From the NCBI GenBank assembly GCA_905221605.1, contig CAJNDS010000912.1:1-30000 (forward strand): a stretch of DNA of 30,000 nucleotides, in the 5' to 3' direction. The first letter of the stretch is position 1, and every line of letters starts with the position of its first letter. The DNA is from Symbiodinium natans (taxonomy: Eukaryota; Sar; Dinophyceae; Suessiales; Symbiodiniaceae). The position numbers and the translations under genes were made by a program. A model generated the notes under the pieces. That model had not been told where the DNA came from. It did no database searches and was given only the letters and a program-made list of their open reading frames with translations. Below, one piece after another: positions 19,180 through 26,404 of this stretch.

Positions 19180-19734
19180 TCATACTGTGAGTCCTGCCGA
19201 AATTGTGGTCCACTGTGCGATCGCTATGTTCATTTCCGCATCCTCTGCAAAGAACTCATCACGCACCTGCCCAACCTCTTGTTGATACTGAGCGTCAAGA
19301 TGCGGCGGAAGCATGCTTGAGGTATACCGGATAATGTGCGTCTCACGATAGAAGCTCTCGAGTTCGGTGAGGATCACGCTGTAGTACCACGTTCCTTGGG
19401 TGGTGGGAAGCTCGGTGAACCTCATCAGGCTTAAGTATCGTAGGCTGATGCTCCGCAACTTTTGGCGCCGGGACGCCTTGATTTCACGCCATTCATCATA
19501 TCCGGGCAATGACTGTACTGCCCAAAGTAGTGTCTTCAACCTCTCTGCTTGGAGCACCTCATGTGCGTAGTTCATGAACTGAGCGAGGATTTTCACCTTG
19601 TGAGTGTTGAAATACTCCGCAACCCTTGTGCTGGTAGTCTCGGAGGAGATGTTCTGGTCCTCTGCAACTACCTGCTGGTGCACGAGAGCAACCAGGAGCG
19701 GAGTGAGCGCTTGCACCAAGCTAGTGCTCTCCAT
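19180..19734 (-). CDS. Hypothetical 184-aa protein (copy 1)
   Basis: I chose ATG 19734 (MESTSLVQALTPLL); an in-frame TAA lies 12 codons upstream, with no ATG between. The frame ends at 19180, two bases before a double hairpin. The protein is largely helical and charged, with a hydrophobic N-terminal helix (LVQALTPLLVALVHQQVV) that is too short and polar for a clear membrane anchor. A basic patch (EIKASRRQKLRSISLRYL) lies near residues 87-104. No family is recognised. Copy 2 differs at two residues only, with spacer indels but none in the frame, so a real gene is likely. Partner of the 651-aa protein by position only. Confidence 0.6.
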   Translation of the reverse strand: MESTSLVQALTPLLVALVHQQVVAEDQNISSETTSTRVAEYFNTHKVKILAQFMNYAHEVLQAERLKTLLWAVQSLPGYDEWREIKASRRQKLRSISLRYLSLMRFTELPTTQGTWYYSVILTELESFYRETHIIRYTSSMLPPHLDAQYQQEVGQVRDEFFAEDAEMNIAIAQWTTISAGLTV

Positions 19735-20054
19735 TGGAAACACAGGTGTTGATGGCTGGATTCGAGGTTAGAATGGCTACTGCCAACGGAAGTGTGAATC
19801 GGTTTCTTATGGCAGGCAGGCAGTGACCATTGCTAACAAGCATGCAAGGGCTCTAGCTGAAGGCTGCACAGCTCAGGAACTAGGAACTGCAGAAGGAAGT
19901 GCCTGCCACTGCTTGTGGACTTCGCGACGCCAAGCTCACCTGGGCAATGTGCAGGTGGAGGGTGGGGGAAACTCCTCTTAGTGCATGCAAAGAGAGACAA
20001 CTCGTTCAGGCTGTACCAAAGTCTTTGTTGCCTTAAGCAGAGGGCGTACATGCT

Positions 20055-20115
20055 GTCTACTTTAAAATGAAGTGGAGGAAGCCTCCGGAGGAAGCCTCCC
20101 ACTGCGAAAGTAGAC
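20055..20115. repeat. Double hairpin inside a 9-bp inverted repeat (copy 1)
   Basis: Two adjacent GGAGG-AAG-CCTCC hairpins (20074-20086, 20087-20099) are enclosed by GTCTACTTT (20055-20063) and AAAGTAGAC (20107-20115). AGTG/CACT immediately flanks the hairpins. Together this can fold as a cruciform or a three-way RNA structure. It sits in the spacer after the 651-aa gene. Copy 2 keeps the arms (26300-26308, 26352-26360) while one loop changes from AAG to AAA. Confidence 0.85.
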
Positions 20116-20159
20116 CACAGCAGAACGAATTCGGTACAGGTGAAACTGCTGAAGACGCT

Positions 20160-22115
20160 TTAGAAGGGCAGAGACTTGCCTGTGTGCCGATCTATGACAG
20201 TGCTGATGTGGGACAGGTCAATGGGTCCACGCGTCAGCAGTACTCCATTCTTCGCCCGACGCACTTTGTGTCCACTGTCGATCAAAGACGGCAGGTGGAT
20301 CCAGATCTCCACTGAGGAGTCCTCCCTGAATCCTGCAGTTTTGGTTGGTGACAAAGACATATGTATGTCACGTCTTTGCATTCTGCGCAGCTGAGAGGAG
20401 CGAATCTGGTGCCAGGCCCGCCAGCTCGTCCCGTGGACACCCCACTCCGGTGTTGTTGAGGAGGTCAGGACCTCATGCAGTTGATCGTCTTCCAGTGGGA
20501 TGTCACGACCATGACCCTGTAAGGCTCTGATGTAGATTTCCCCGTCTTCCTCTGAGATCATCTGCTCCATGCGGACCTTCTGTGAGATTTCCAGTACTCG
20601 CTGTACTTCGTGAACTGTCACTTCAGCCCGCCAGAATTGCCTGGAATTAAGAAGGCTTTTCAGATTGGCATAGCCAGCAGTGTCTAGCGAAATGCCATAC
20701 TTCGCTGGGTCATGTCTGAGAGCCTGTGTGAGGAGCTTGCCTATCATCTCTCGTCTGGTTTCGTGAGCGCCCCGTCCAGAGAGCCGATCAAGATTAACAT
20801 CCAGATCTGCTAAACTCGGTGATTGCTGAGTTGCTGGCTGCCAGGCGTGCTCTCTTCTGCCTCCCTCTTGATGCTGTGGGACTTCTTGATGAAATGGATC
20901 CTGTAGATCTGTGCCTGCGGGATCAGCAGCTGGTGACCAAATCCCCCAGGATTCATCACTATCATCTTCGGGCTGGTGCAAGGAGGTCGGCAGAGCGCTT
21001 TGGTCAGAGGCCATTGCCTTGTTTCCTCTCCAAGGAGGAGCTGCGGCCTGCCAGGTGGAGCTATCATCATCTTGAAAGGCAGCTGATTCCTTGGCATGCT
21101 GGGAGGAGGATCTTGGTGGATTTCTGTATGAACTCGGCTCCTCCGGTCTTTCCCTCGCTATGCGTTGAATTGGGGCAGCTTCCGCAAGGGGATTCCAGCC
21201 AGTCTGCACATAGGTCCCCAAAGGCAGTGAGTCTGTGATGTGAAGCAACAGCGCCTCGAGCTGGACGTAGTCTTCCCTGAGAATGTACTGATCCGTTACT
21301 TTGGAGCCACGGAGAGATCCTGCAGCCTGGTCGAACGACACTGCTAATTTGGCCGCAACTGCTCGTAGAGACTTGTTGCCTTCCTTCAAGATGGGAAACC
21401 ATACATGCGTCACATATGACTCCGCCTTGCGCTCATGCCTGCCGGAATGGATGTAGACTCCTGGGTAGCCCTCGAAATATTGTTCTCCTTGAGAGGAATC
21501 CTGGGACGGTTGCAACTTTCCTAAATACAGGATCGAGTAGAGCGATTCCAATTTGGTCCCATGATAGCCCACTCTGTCATCCGTGCCGGTGCATCTCTGA
21601 ACAACATCTCTTAGGGGAAAGCGCACCCAGTCTTCCTGCATGACAGGATCTCCCAACTTTGCAGTCAAATCTGAGTTGCTCGGACCTTTACGCGTTCTCA
21701 GAAATGTACGGATAAATATTTTGGCCTCCTCCATGACATCCTTAGTCGGATCCAGTTGTTCACGCTCCTTGTGACGCTTGGTCCATGCATAGCGGCTCTG
21801 GACATGAGTGCTGGTGTTCCAGTCTGATGCCTGCCCACTGGCCCTCCGATCAAAATCAGGAACCAGAAAGGAAATGGATTCAGCTTGTTCTGGAGTTCTT
21901 TCGGAGGAAACCTCCGCGGAGGAAGCCTCCGCTCTCGGCAGGAAAGTGACAGGCTGTGAGGACGGAGCTGCCTTGGCCTTCTTGCCTCCTCTGTTGTGAT
22001 TCGGCTTACGCCGGGCCTGGCGCTGTGCGTCCCGCCAGCTCAGTGGTTCCTTGCCTTGTTGCTCTCGCCTTCTATTTAAAGCCTCAAACTCATCATTCGT
22101 CAAATCACGCTCCAT
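20160..22115 (-). CDS. Fusion of PARP-like and Tpt1/KptA 2'-phosphotransferase modules, 651 aa
   Basis: Starts at ATG 22115, six codons after an in-frame TAG. Residues 1-50 are Arg/Lys-rich (possible nuclear signal) and 50-110 polar. Residues about 180-295 resemble a PARP-type ADP-ribosyltransferase: YHGT (His185), GVY (Tyr221), KAESY (230-234) and DQYIL, where Gln276 replaces the usual Glu. Residues 300-440 are a Ser/Pro/acidic linker. Residues about 445-651 match Tpt1/KptA, which removes the 2'-phosphate from spliced tRNA using NAD+: RHDP (Arg467, His468), KVR (513-515), IRALQGHG (Arg530, His535), HGT (561-563), DIHMSL, GFR (Arg597) and NGVLLTRG (623-630). All four expected catalytic positions are present. 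Tpt1 family proteins are usually only 200-250 aa. The Tpt1 assignment is firm, the PARP-like one moderate. The substrate is unknown. Against copy 2, residues 472-651 do not change. Confidence 0.85.
   Translation of the reverse strand: MERDLTNDEFEALNRRREQQGKEPLSWRDAQRQARRKPNHNRGGKKAKAAPSSQPVTFLPRAEASSAEVSSERTPEQAESISFLVPDFDRRASGQASDWNTSTHVQSRYAWTKRHKEREQLDPTKDVMEEAKIFIRTFLRTRKGPSNSDLTAKLGDPVMQEDWVRFPLRDVVQRCTGTDDRVGYHGTKLESLYSILYLGKLQPSQDSSQGEQYFEGYPGVYIHSGRHERKAESYVTHVWFPILKEGNKSLRAVAAKLAVSFDQAAGSLRGSKVTDQYILREDYVQLEALLLHITDSLPLGTYVQTGWNPLAEAAPIQRIARERPEEPSSYRNPPRSSSQHAKESAAFQDDDSSTWQAAAPPWRGNKAMASDQSALPTSLHQPEDDSDESWGIWSPAADPAGTDLQDPFHQEVPQHQEGGRREHAWQPATQQSPSLADLDVNLDRLSGRGAHETRREMIGKLLTQALRHDPAKYGISLDTAGYANLKSLLNSRQFWRAEVTVHEVQRVLEISQKVRMEQMISEEDGEIYIRALQGHGRDIPLEDDQLHEVLTSSTTPEWGVHGTSWRAWHQIRSSQLRRMQRRDIHMSLSPTKTAGFREDSSVEIWIHLPSLIDSGHKVRRAKNGVLLTRGPIDLSHISTVIDRHTGKSLPF
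21903..21930. repeat. Double hairpin within the 651-aa coding frame (copy 1)
   Basis: GGAGG-AAA-CCTCC (21903-21915) and GGAGG-AAG-CCTCC (21918-21930), joined by GC. On the minus strand they are read in frame as AEASSAEVSSE in the polar N-terminal region. The element family is thus tolerated inside a gene. In copy 2 (28090-28117) both loops are AAA. Confidence 0.85.
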
Positions 22116-22357
22116 TTTGAGGGCCTGATCCTATTGGCTTGAGAGAAGCTTCGGCATTGCAATGGGCCAATGAGCGAACTTCAACCAAGCAGCTGGTGGG
22201 TGTCCCTACAGAGGAGAAAGCTATTCACAAATCCTCCAACCTGAAAGAGAACCCGGACAGGGGAGTAATCCTAAGAAGGATGGAGTGGTTGCTGCTCAGA
22301 GGGTGAGTGATTGCACTTGCTGTAATTCTGACACGCGTAGGCCGCCGACCGTAGCAT

Positions 22358-22383
22358 GGAGGAAGCCTCCGGAGGAAGCCTCC
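22358..22383. repeat. Double hairpin between the 133-aa and 651-aa genes (copy 1)
   Basis: Two abutting GGAGG-AAG-CCTCC hairpins in the 400-nt spacer. Both are perfectly kept in copy 2 at 28547-28572, although indels occur elsewhere in that spacer. Confidence 0.85.
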
Positions 22384-22515
22384 CGAGCTATGCAATGCGA
22401 GTGCGCGCATACAGGCTGGGCTATGATGCAGTGATAGCAGAGGCTTTTGACTCCCTGGTGCTGAAGACATCTCACACGAGGACTGATTAATACAGACCAT
22501 CTAGGAAGCTATGTA

Positions 22516-22917
22516 CTAGTACGGATTCTGAGCAGGCCGCCGTTGTGCTCTTGGCCTCACACTGCTCGACGATGGTCCTGGTAGCATGACTCTGATGCCT
22601 TGGTAATGAAGAGTCCAGGTCAAGTAGTCCATCCGTTCAGAGAGAGCTTGGGTGTCGGACAGACGATAGAGACGCTCGATGTGAGCTCCATAGATCTGTG
22701 CTCTCTGAGCGAGCTGAGTCACCTCTGCGCTCAGTTGCCGGACTTGCCCATGTAGTCTGACCTGATCCCGTTGCATTTCCTCGATGAGGTGAGCTTGAGC
22801 ATCTATAAGCTTCTGGGCTTTGCTTAGCGCAGTATCCAGCTCCCAAAGTGCCACTCGATCAGCCTCCGTAAAGATCCAGCCCTCTCTGGCACACATGCGT
22901 TCAGCTCGGTATGACAT
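22516..22917 (-). CDS. Hypothetical coiled-coil protein, 133 aa (copy 1)
   Basis: Starts at ATG 22917, with an in-frame TAG seven codons upstream, and ends at TAG 22516. Residues about 22-90 form a long amphipathic helix with heptad-like Leu/Ile/Val spacing (pieces: ALSKAQKLIDAQAHLIEEM, LHGQVRQLSAEVTQLAQ), typical of a coiled coil that pairs with itself or a partner. The C-terminal 20 residues are Ser/Pro/Arg-rich and probably disordered. It has no signal peptide and no known family. It lies between the helical 236-aa frame and the 651-aa gene on the same strand. Copy 2 differs at four residues and keeps the frame. An adaptor role for the neighbouring enzyme is possible but only inferred. Confidence 0.6.
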   Translation of the reverse strand: MSYRAERMCAREGWIFTEADRVALWELDTALSKAQKLIDAQAHLIEEMQRDQVRLHGQVRQLSAEVTQLAQRAQIYGAHIERLYRLSDTQALSERMDYLTWTLHYQGIRVMLPGPSSSSVRPRAQRRPAQNPY

Positions 22918-23103
22918 TGGCTCTCTACTAGCCAGCTATGGGATTGATTGCGCGAGCAAGAAAAGCTGCTGTGATAGGAGAGATACAGATGTTGCTGGGA
23001 GAGGAAGGCAAGCTGAGAGACAATTCGGCGCTTATTGAAGGCAATGCAGAATTTTTTTGCCTCTATGTGAAAGGATCTTCTCAAGCTGAAGGTGCTCTAT
23101 GAG

Positions 23104-23814
23104 CTAGCTGCTGCCGGATGCCTGCTTTGCAAGCGACTTAGCTGTTGGACTACGCTGAACGCTCCCTGGCCTTAGTGAGCCTTCAATGGCTGCCCAGACT
23201 GCATTGTCCGTGAGTCCGGACAGGGCTTGATGGAACTTACCTTTGAGATGTTGGAGTTGGACCTGGATGTGAACTCGAACTGGGCCACCTGTCATCTTCT
23301 CGACGATCGGACGTGATGGCATGAGCCTGGAGATCAACTGTGGGTGCTGCGCAAGCTCCTCCAAGCACGTTTTGAGCAATTGAACGACGTCTTCTGCGGG
23401 GACTGCCCTTCGAGCAGTGTCATGCACCGTCTTGTCTTGCTCACTGCTCCACTGCTGGTAGACAAAGGCTGGAGCTTCGGTGTCCTTCACACGTACCACC
23501 CAACCCTCTTTCTCCGCATCCGCTAGCACGTCTTCTTTAGTCTGAATCTGCTCTACTCTTTCTAAGGTCTGCTCCAAGACCAATCTCATGGCTCGAGTTC
23601 TGAATGGAGTAGACAACTTCGAAGCGTCTTTGGACTTCTCCGCATAGATGTTCGGTAGAATGGACAGCTCACCGGTGGTCAGGTACATGACCCAGCTCAG
23701 TTCCTGCTGAAGTGTATTCAGCGAGTCCTCATGGTTGATGGACAGCCTGGTTAGGGACTGTAGGACTTTCTCACCACGACATTTTTGCATTGCACTCACT
23801 GCCAGAATCAGCAT
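23104..23814 (-). CDS. Hypothetical helical protein, 236 aa, crossing the copy junction
   Basis: The frame starts at ATG 23814 (in-frame TGA five codons upstream), inside the left end of copy 2, and runs across the junction at 23778 into copy 1. The first dozen residues are therefore created by the tandem arrangement. The body is helical and charged (EQTLERVEQIQTKEDVLADA, EDVVQLLKTCLEELAQHPQL) with a Ser/Lys/Arg tail. No domain is recognised. In copy 2 the same frame instead runs on into triplet repeats, so the true N-terminus is uncertain. Only one residue differs between the copies over the shared 194 residues, which favours real coding. Confidence 0.55.
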   Translation of the reverse strand: MLILAVSAMQKCRGEKVLQSLTRLSINHEDSLNTLQQELSWVMYLTTGELSILPNIYAEKSKDASKLSTPFRTRAMRLVLEQTLERVEQIQTKEDVLADAEKEGWVVRVKDTEAPAFVYQQWSSEQDKTVHDTARRAVPAEDVVQLLKTCLEELAQHPQLISRLMPSRPIVEKMTGGPVRVHIQVQLQHLKGKFHQALSGLTDNAVWAAIEGSLRPGSVQRSPTAKSLAKQASGSS

Positions 23815-24236
23815 GTGGACCTCTGATCACTTTGGATCCTCGGCAAGTCGGCTACTCTGTATCCGCCTTGGGAGCTCCAGCAGTCTTTGCTAGTTTGTAC
23901 TTCACGCCCCTCGGGGCTGCTGAAGATTGTTGTGCACAGCTATGTTCGAGTATGTGGAATGCATCCGCCCCTCGGGGCTGCGATAGCGCTGTGCTGGCTG
24001 GGCACCCTACGACCGCTTCCTACTGGCTCACCTGCACCCGCGACTGCAGCAGTGCCGGCTGGCCCCGATGTTGTGTTGCAGGCTATAGCTGTGCGCTAGC
24101 TGAGTTTGGTGTGATTAAGGCGGGCAAGGATGATATAGAAGGTCTCACCCGCCTTTGTTATTTCACAGTCCAGCCTTTTGGACTTCGGGAGGATCGCTTC
24201 CTCCAGATTGCCAGGTCTCACTACCTGCTATACTGA
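23790..24236 (+). CDS. Open frame at unit left end, doubtful (copy 2)
   Basis: Identical in every base to the 148-codon frame of copy 1, and likewise without an ATG at its opening. The GCCCCTCGGGGC hairpins lie at 23906-23917 and 23967-23978. See copy 1 for the case that this is structured or regulatory sequence and not a protein gene. Confidence 0.25.
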   Translation: MHSLPESACGPLITLDPRQVGYSVSALGAPAVFASLYFTPLGAAEDCCAQLCSSMWNASAPRGCDSAVLAGHPTTASYWLTCTRDCSSAGWPRCCVAGYSCALAEFGVIKAGKDDIEGLTRLCYFTVQPFGLREDRFLQIARSHYLLY

Positions 24237-24256
24237 ATCTGCTTTGGCAGAGTACT

Positions 24257-24302
24257 TAAGGATATTCAGGAGGAAACCTCCTGACCTGAAGCAATGAATC
24301 AA
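24257..24302. repeat. 46-nt direct repeat with hairpin, first element (copy 2)
   Basis: The equivalent of 18010-18055. AGGAGG-AAA-CCTCCT lies at 24268-24282. Confidence 0.85.
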
Positions 24303-24551
24303 AGAAGAAATTGGAGTGGGCACGGAGGCAGCCACCGATATCAAGGTCTCATCACTGCAAAAGAGTGAAAAGTAAGCGCGGCTACCCCGACACCCTACTG
24401 TGAGTCACTGCGTCCAGCACCCACGCACCAGCTGTTTAGCGAGCCGTACCTCTGGTGAGGCCGACACTCAGCGTTCCCGTCTAGTGACGTCTCACACAGG
24501 TAACGCTAAACAACTGGCAGAGGGCCGTAGGCAGAGCGCACCAAGGCGGCC

Positions 24552-24740
24552 TTGCCCGTTCCAAGTAGAATGCCCAAATTTGATGCAGGGAAGCTGAGTT
24601 TGCGAAGCCTGGCCTGGGACGCCTTGCGCGGCTCCTGGGGCCAGCGCTGCGACAGGGCAAAACTTCACGCCTGGTCGAGAAAATGTGGAGCTAAGGATAT
24701 GCAGGAGGAAACCTCCTTATCTGATGCAATGAATCAATAG
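24552..24740 (+). CDS. Small plus-strand frame, doubtful (copy 2)
   Basis: The equivalent of 18305-18493, with Ile to Met and Glu to Asp changes near the C-terminus. No family is recognised. Confidence 0.2.
   Translation: MPVPSRMPKFDAGKLSLRSLAWDALRGSWGQRCDRAKLHAWSRKCGAKDMQEETSLSDAMNQ
24692..24737. repeat. 46-nt direct repeat with hairpin, second element (copy 2)
   Basis: The equivalent of 18445-18490. AGGAGG-AAA-CCTCCT lies at 24703-24717. Flanking bases have drifted slightly but the hairpin is unchanged. Confidence 0.85.
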
Positions 24741-24888
24741 GTTCAAGAAAACGGTAAGATTAAATTAAGAAAGAAACAAAAGTGCATGACAACTAGAGTA
24801 GATCAAGATTGCCAGCTTGCTGACTGAAAAAGAGAATTAATGATTGTAGTTTGTCTGAAGCGCAAGCTGCTCACAACAGAAAGTTCCA

Positions 24889-25176
24889 TCAAGTGTGAGC
24901 ATGCATGCTGGTGCTAACGAGATGATTAGCTGCAAGCAATGCTATCTGGAGATCACTCCCTGCCTGATTGTTCAGAGCATCGGTTGACGTCAGCCAAATG
25001 CAGCCTGCATCACGAGCGGTGTGCTCTGCATGGGGTAGGTGGGTGGGATCCCCATTGTGCAACACAGACTCAGGCAAGATTTCTTCCTCATAGCCGCTGA
25101 TGGTCACAAAAAGCCATCTGCTTTTGTTGCAAGGCTGGACAAGTGATACTGCAATCCCTTGCTGGAGAAGCTCCAT
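24889..25176 (-). CDS. Hypothetical 95-aa protein (copy 2)
   Basis: Same length and start as in copy 1. Three residues differ (Ile to Val, Ile to Thr, Gly to Ser). The frame stays open, which gives weak support for coding. Confidence 0.4.
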   Translation of the reverse strand: MELLQQGIAVSLVQPCNKSRWLFVTISGYEEEILPESVLHNGDPTHLPHAEHTARDAGCIWLTSTDALNNQAGSDLQIALLAANHLVSTSMHAHT

Positions 25177-25230
25177 TGCACTTTAATGTATGAGGAAGGT
25201 CTCAAGAAGATGAAATATGCGAACAACATG

Positions 25231-25243
25231 GGAGGAAGCCTCC
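25231..25243. repeat. GGAGG-AAG-CCTCC hairpin (copy 2)
   Basis: The equivalent of 18984-18996, unchanged. Confidence 0.85.
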
Positions 25244-25398
25244 TAATGAAAGAAAGAAAGAGACACTATTATCAACCTCTGTGCTAAATGGAGTTCTGCC
25301 ATACTAATGCATGGCTTAGTCGAGCTGAGAGTTGCACCTTCAAATGTGCCGATTTAGGTGTTGAAAAGTGTACAGGGAATCGGCGAGGTGCAGGAAGG

Positions 25399-25424
25399 GG
25401 AGGAATCCTCCGGAGGTAGCCTCC
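25399..25424. repeat. Double hairpin past the 184-aa stop (copy 2)
   Basis: AAT and TAG loops as in copy 1, again 2 nt beyond the minus-strand stop codon. Confidence 0.85.
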
Positions 25425-25426
25425 AC

Positions 25427-25981
25427 TCATACTGTGAGTCCTGCCGAAATTGTGGTCCACTGTGCGATCGCTATGTTCATTTCCGCATCCTCTGCAAAGA
25501 ACTCATCACGCACCTGCCCAACCTCTTGTTGATACTGAGCGTCAAGATGCGGCGGAAGCATGCTTGAGGTATACCGGATAATGTGCGTCTCACGATAGAA
25601 GCTCTCTAGTTCGGTGAGGATCACGCTGTAGTGCCACGTTCCTTGGGTGGTGGGAAGCTCGGTGAACCTCATCAGGCTTAAGTATCGTAGGCTGATGCTC
25701 CGCAACTTTTGGCGCCGGGCCGCCTTGATTTCACGCCATTCATCATATCCGGGCAATGACTGTACTGCCCAAAGTAGTGTCTTCAACCTCTCTGCTTGGA
25801 GCACCTCATGTGCGTAGTTCATGAACTGAGCGAGGATTTTCACCTTGTGAGTGTTGAAATACTCCGCAACCCTTGTGCTGGTAGTCTCGGAGGAGATGTT
25901 CTGGTCCTCTGCAACTACCTGCTGGTGTACGAGAGCAACCAGGAGCGGAGTGAGAGCTTGCACCAAGCTAGTGCTCTCCAT
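25427..25981 (-). CDS. Hypothetical 184-aa protein (copy 2)
   Basis: Starts at ATG 25981. It differs from copy 1 at two residues (Ser to Ala in the basic patch, Tyr to His further on). The full frame is kept. The spacer upstream has lost single bases relative to copy 1, so indels are tolerated outside but not inside this frame. Family unknown. Confidence 0.6.
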   Translation of the reverse strand: MESTSLVQALTPLLVALVHQQVVAEDQNISSETTSTRVAEYFNTHKVKILAQFMNYAHEVLQAERLKTLLWAVQSLPGYDEWREIKAARRQKLRSISLRYLSLMRFTELPTTQGTWHYSVILTELESFYRETHIIRYTSSMLPPHLDAQYQQEVGQVRDEFFAEDAEMNIAIAQWTTISAGLTV

Positions 25982-26299
25982 TGGAAACACAGGTGTTGAT
26001 GGCTGGATTCGAGGTTAGAATGGCTACTGCCACGGAAGTGTGAAGCGGTTTCTTATGTCAGGCAGGCATTGACCATTACTAACGAGCATGCAAGGGCTCT
26101 AGCTGAAGGCTGCACAGCTCAGGAACTAGGAACTGCAGAAGGAAGTGCCTGCCACTGCTTGTGGACTTCGCGACGCCAAGCTCACCTGGGCAATGTGCAG
26201 GTGGAGGGTGGGGAAACTCCTCTTAGTGCATGCAAAGAGAGACAACTCGTTCAGGCTGTATCAAAGTCTTTGTTGCCTTAAGCAGAGGGCGTACATGCT

Positions 26300-26360
26300 G
26301 TCTACTTTAAAATGAAGTGGAGGAAACCTCCGGAGGAAGCCTCCCACTGCGAAAGTAGAC
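26300..26360. repeat. Double hairpin inside a 9-bp inverted repeat (copy 2)
   Basis: Arms at 26300-26308 and 26352-26360. Hairpins at 26319-26331 (AAA loop) and 26332-26344 (AAG loop). All stems are preserved; only a loop base differs from copy 1. Confidence 0.85.
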
Positions 26361-26404
26361 CACAGCAGAACGAATTCGGTACAGGTGAAACTGCTGAGGA
26401 CACT

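Larger units (their letters stand above)
17532..23778. repeat. 6.2-kb tandem unit, copy 1 (6,247 bp)
   Basis: Copy 1 of a head-to-tail duplication. It carries the intact set of minus-strand frames (helical 236 aa, coiled-coil 133 aa, ADP-ribosyltransferase-fold 651 aa, 184 aa, 95 aa) and about 1 kb of conserved sequence at the left end. Corresponding positions in copy 2 are offset by 6,247 to 6,187 bp because of small indels and one 58-bp deletion. Indels otherwise fall in the spacers, which supports the frames as real genes. The word ACCACGACAAC occurs at both outer ends of the array (17523-17533, 29966-29976). Its first nine bases are at the middle junction. Confidence 0.95.
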
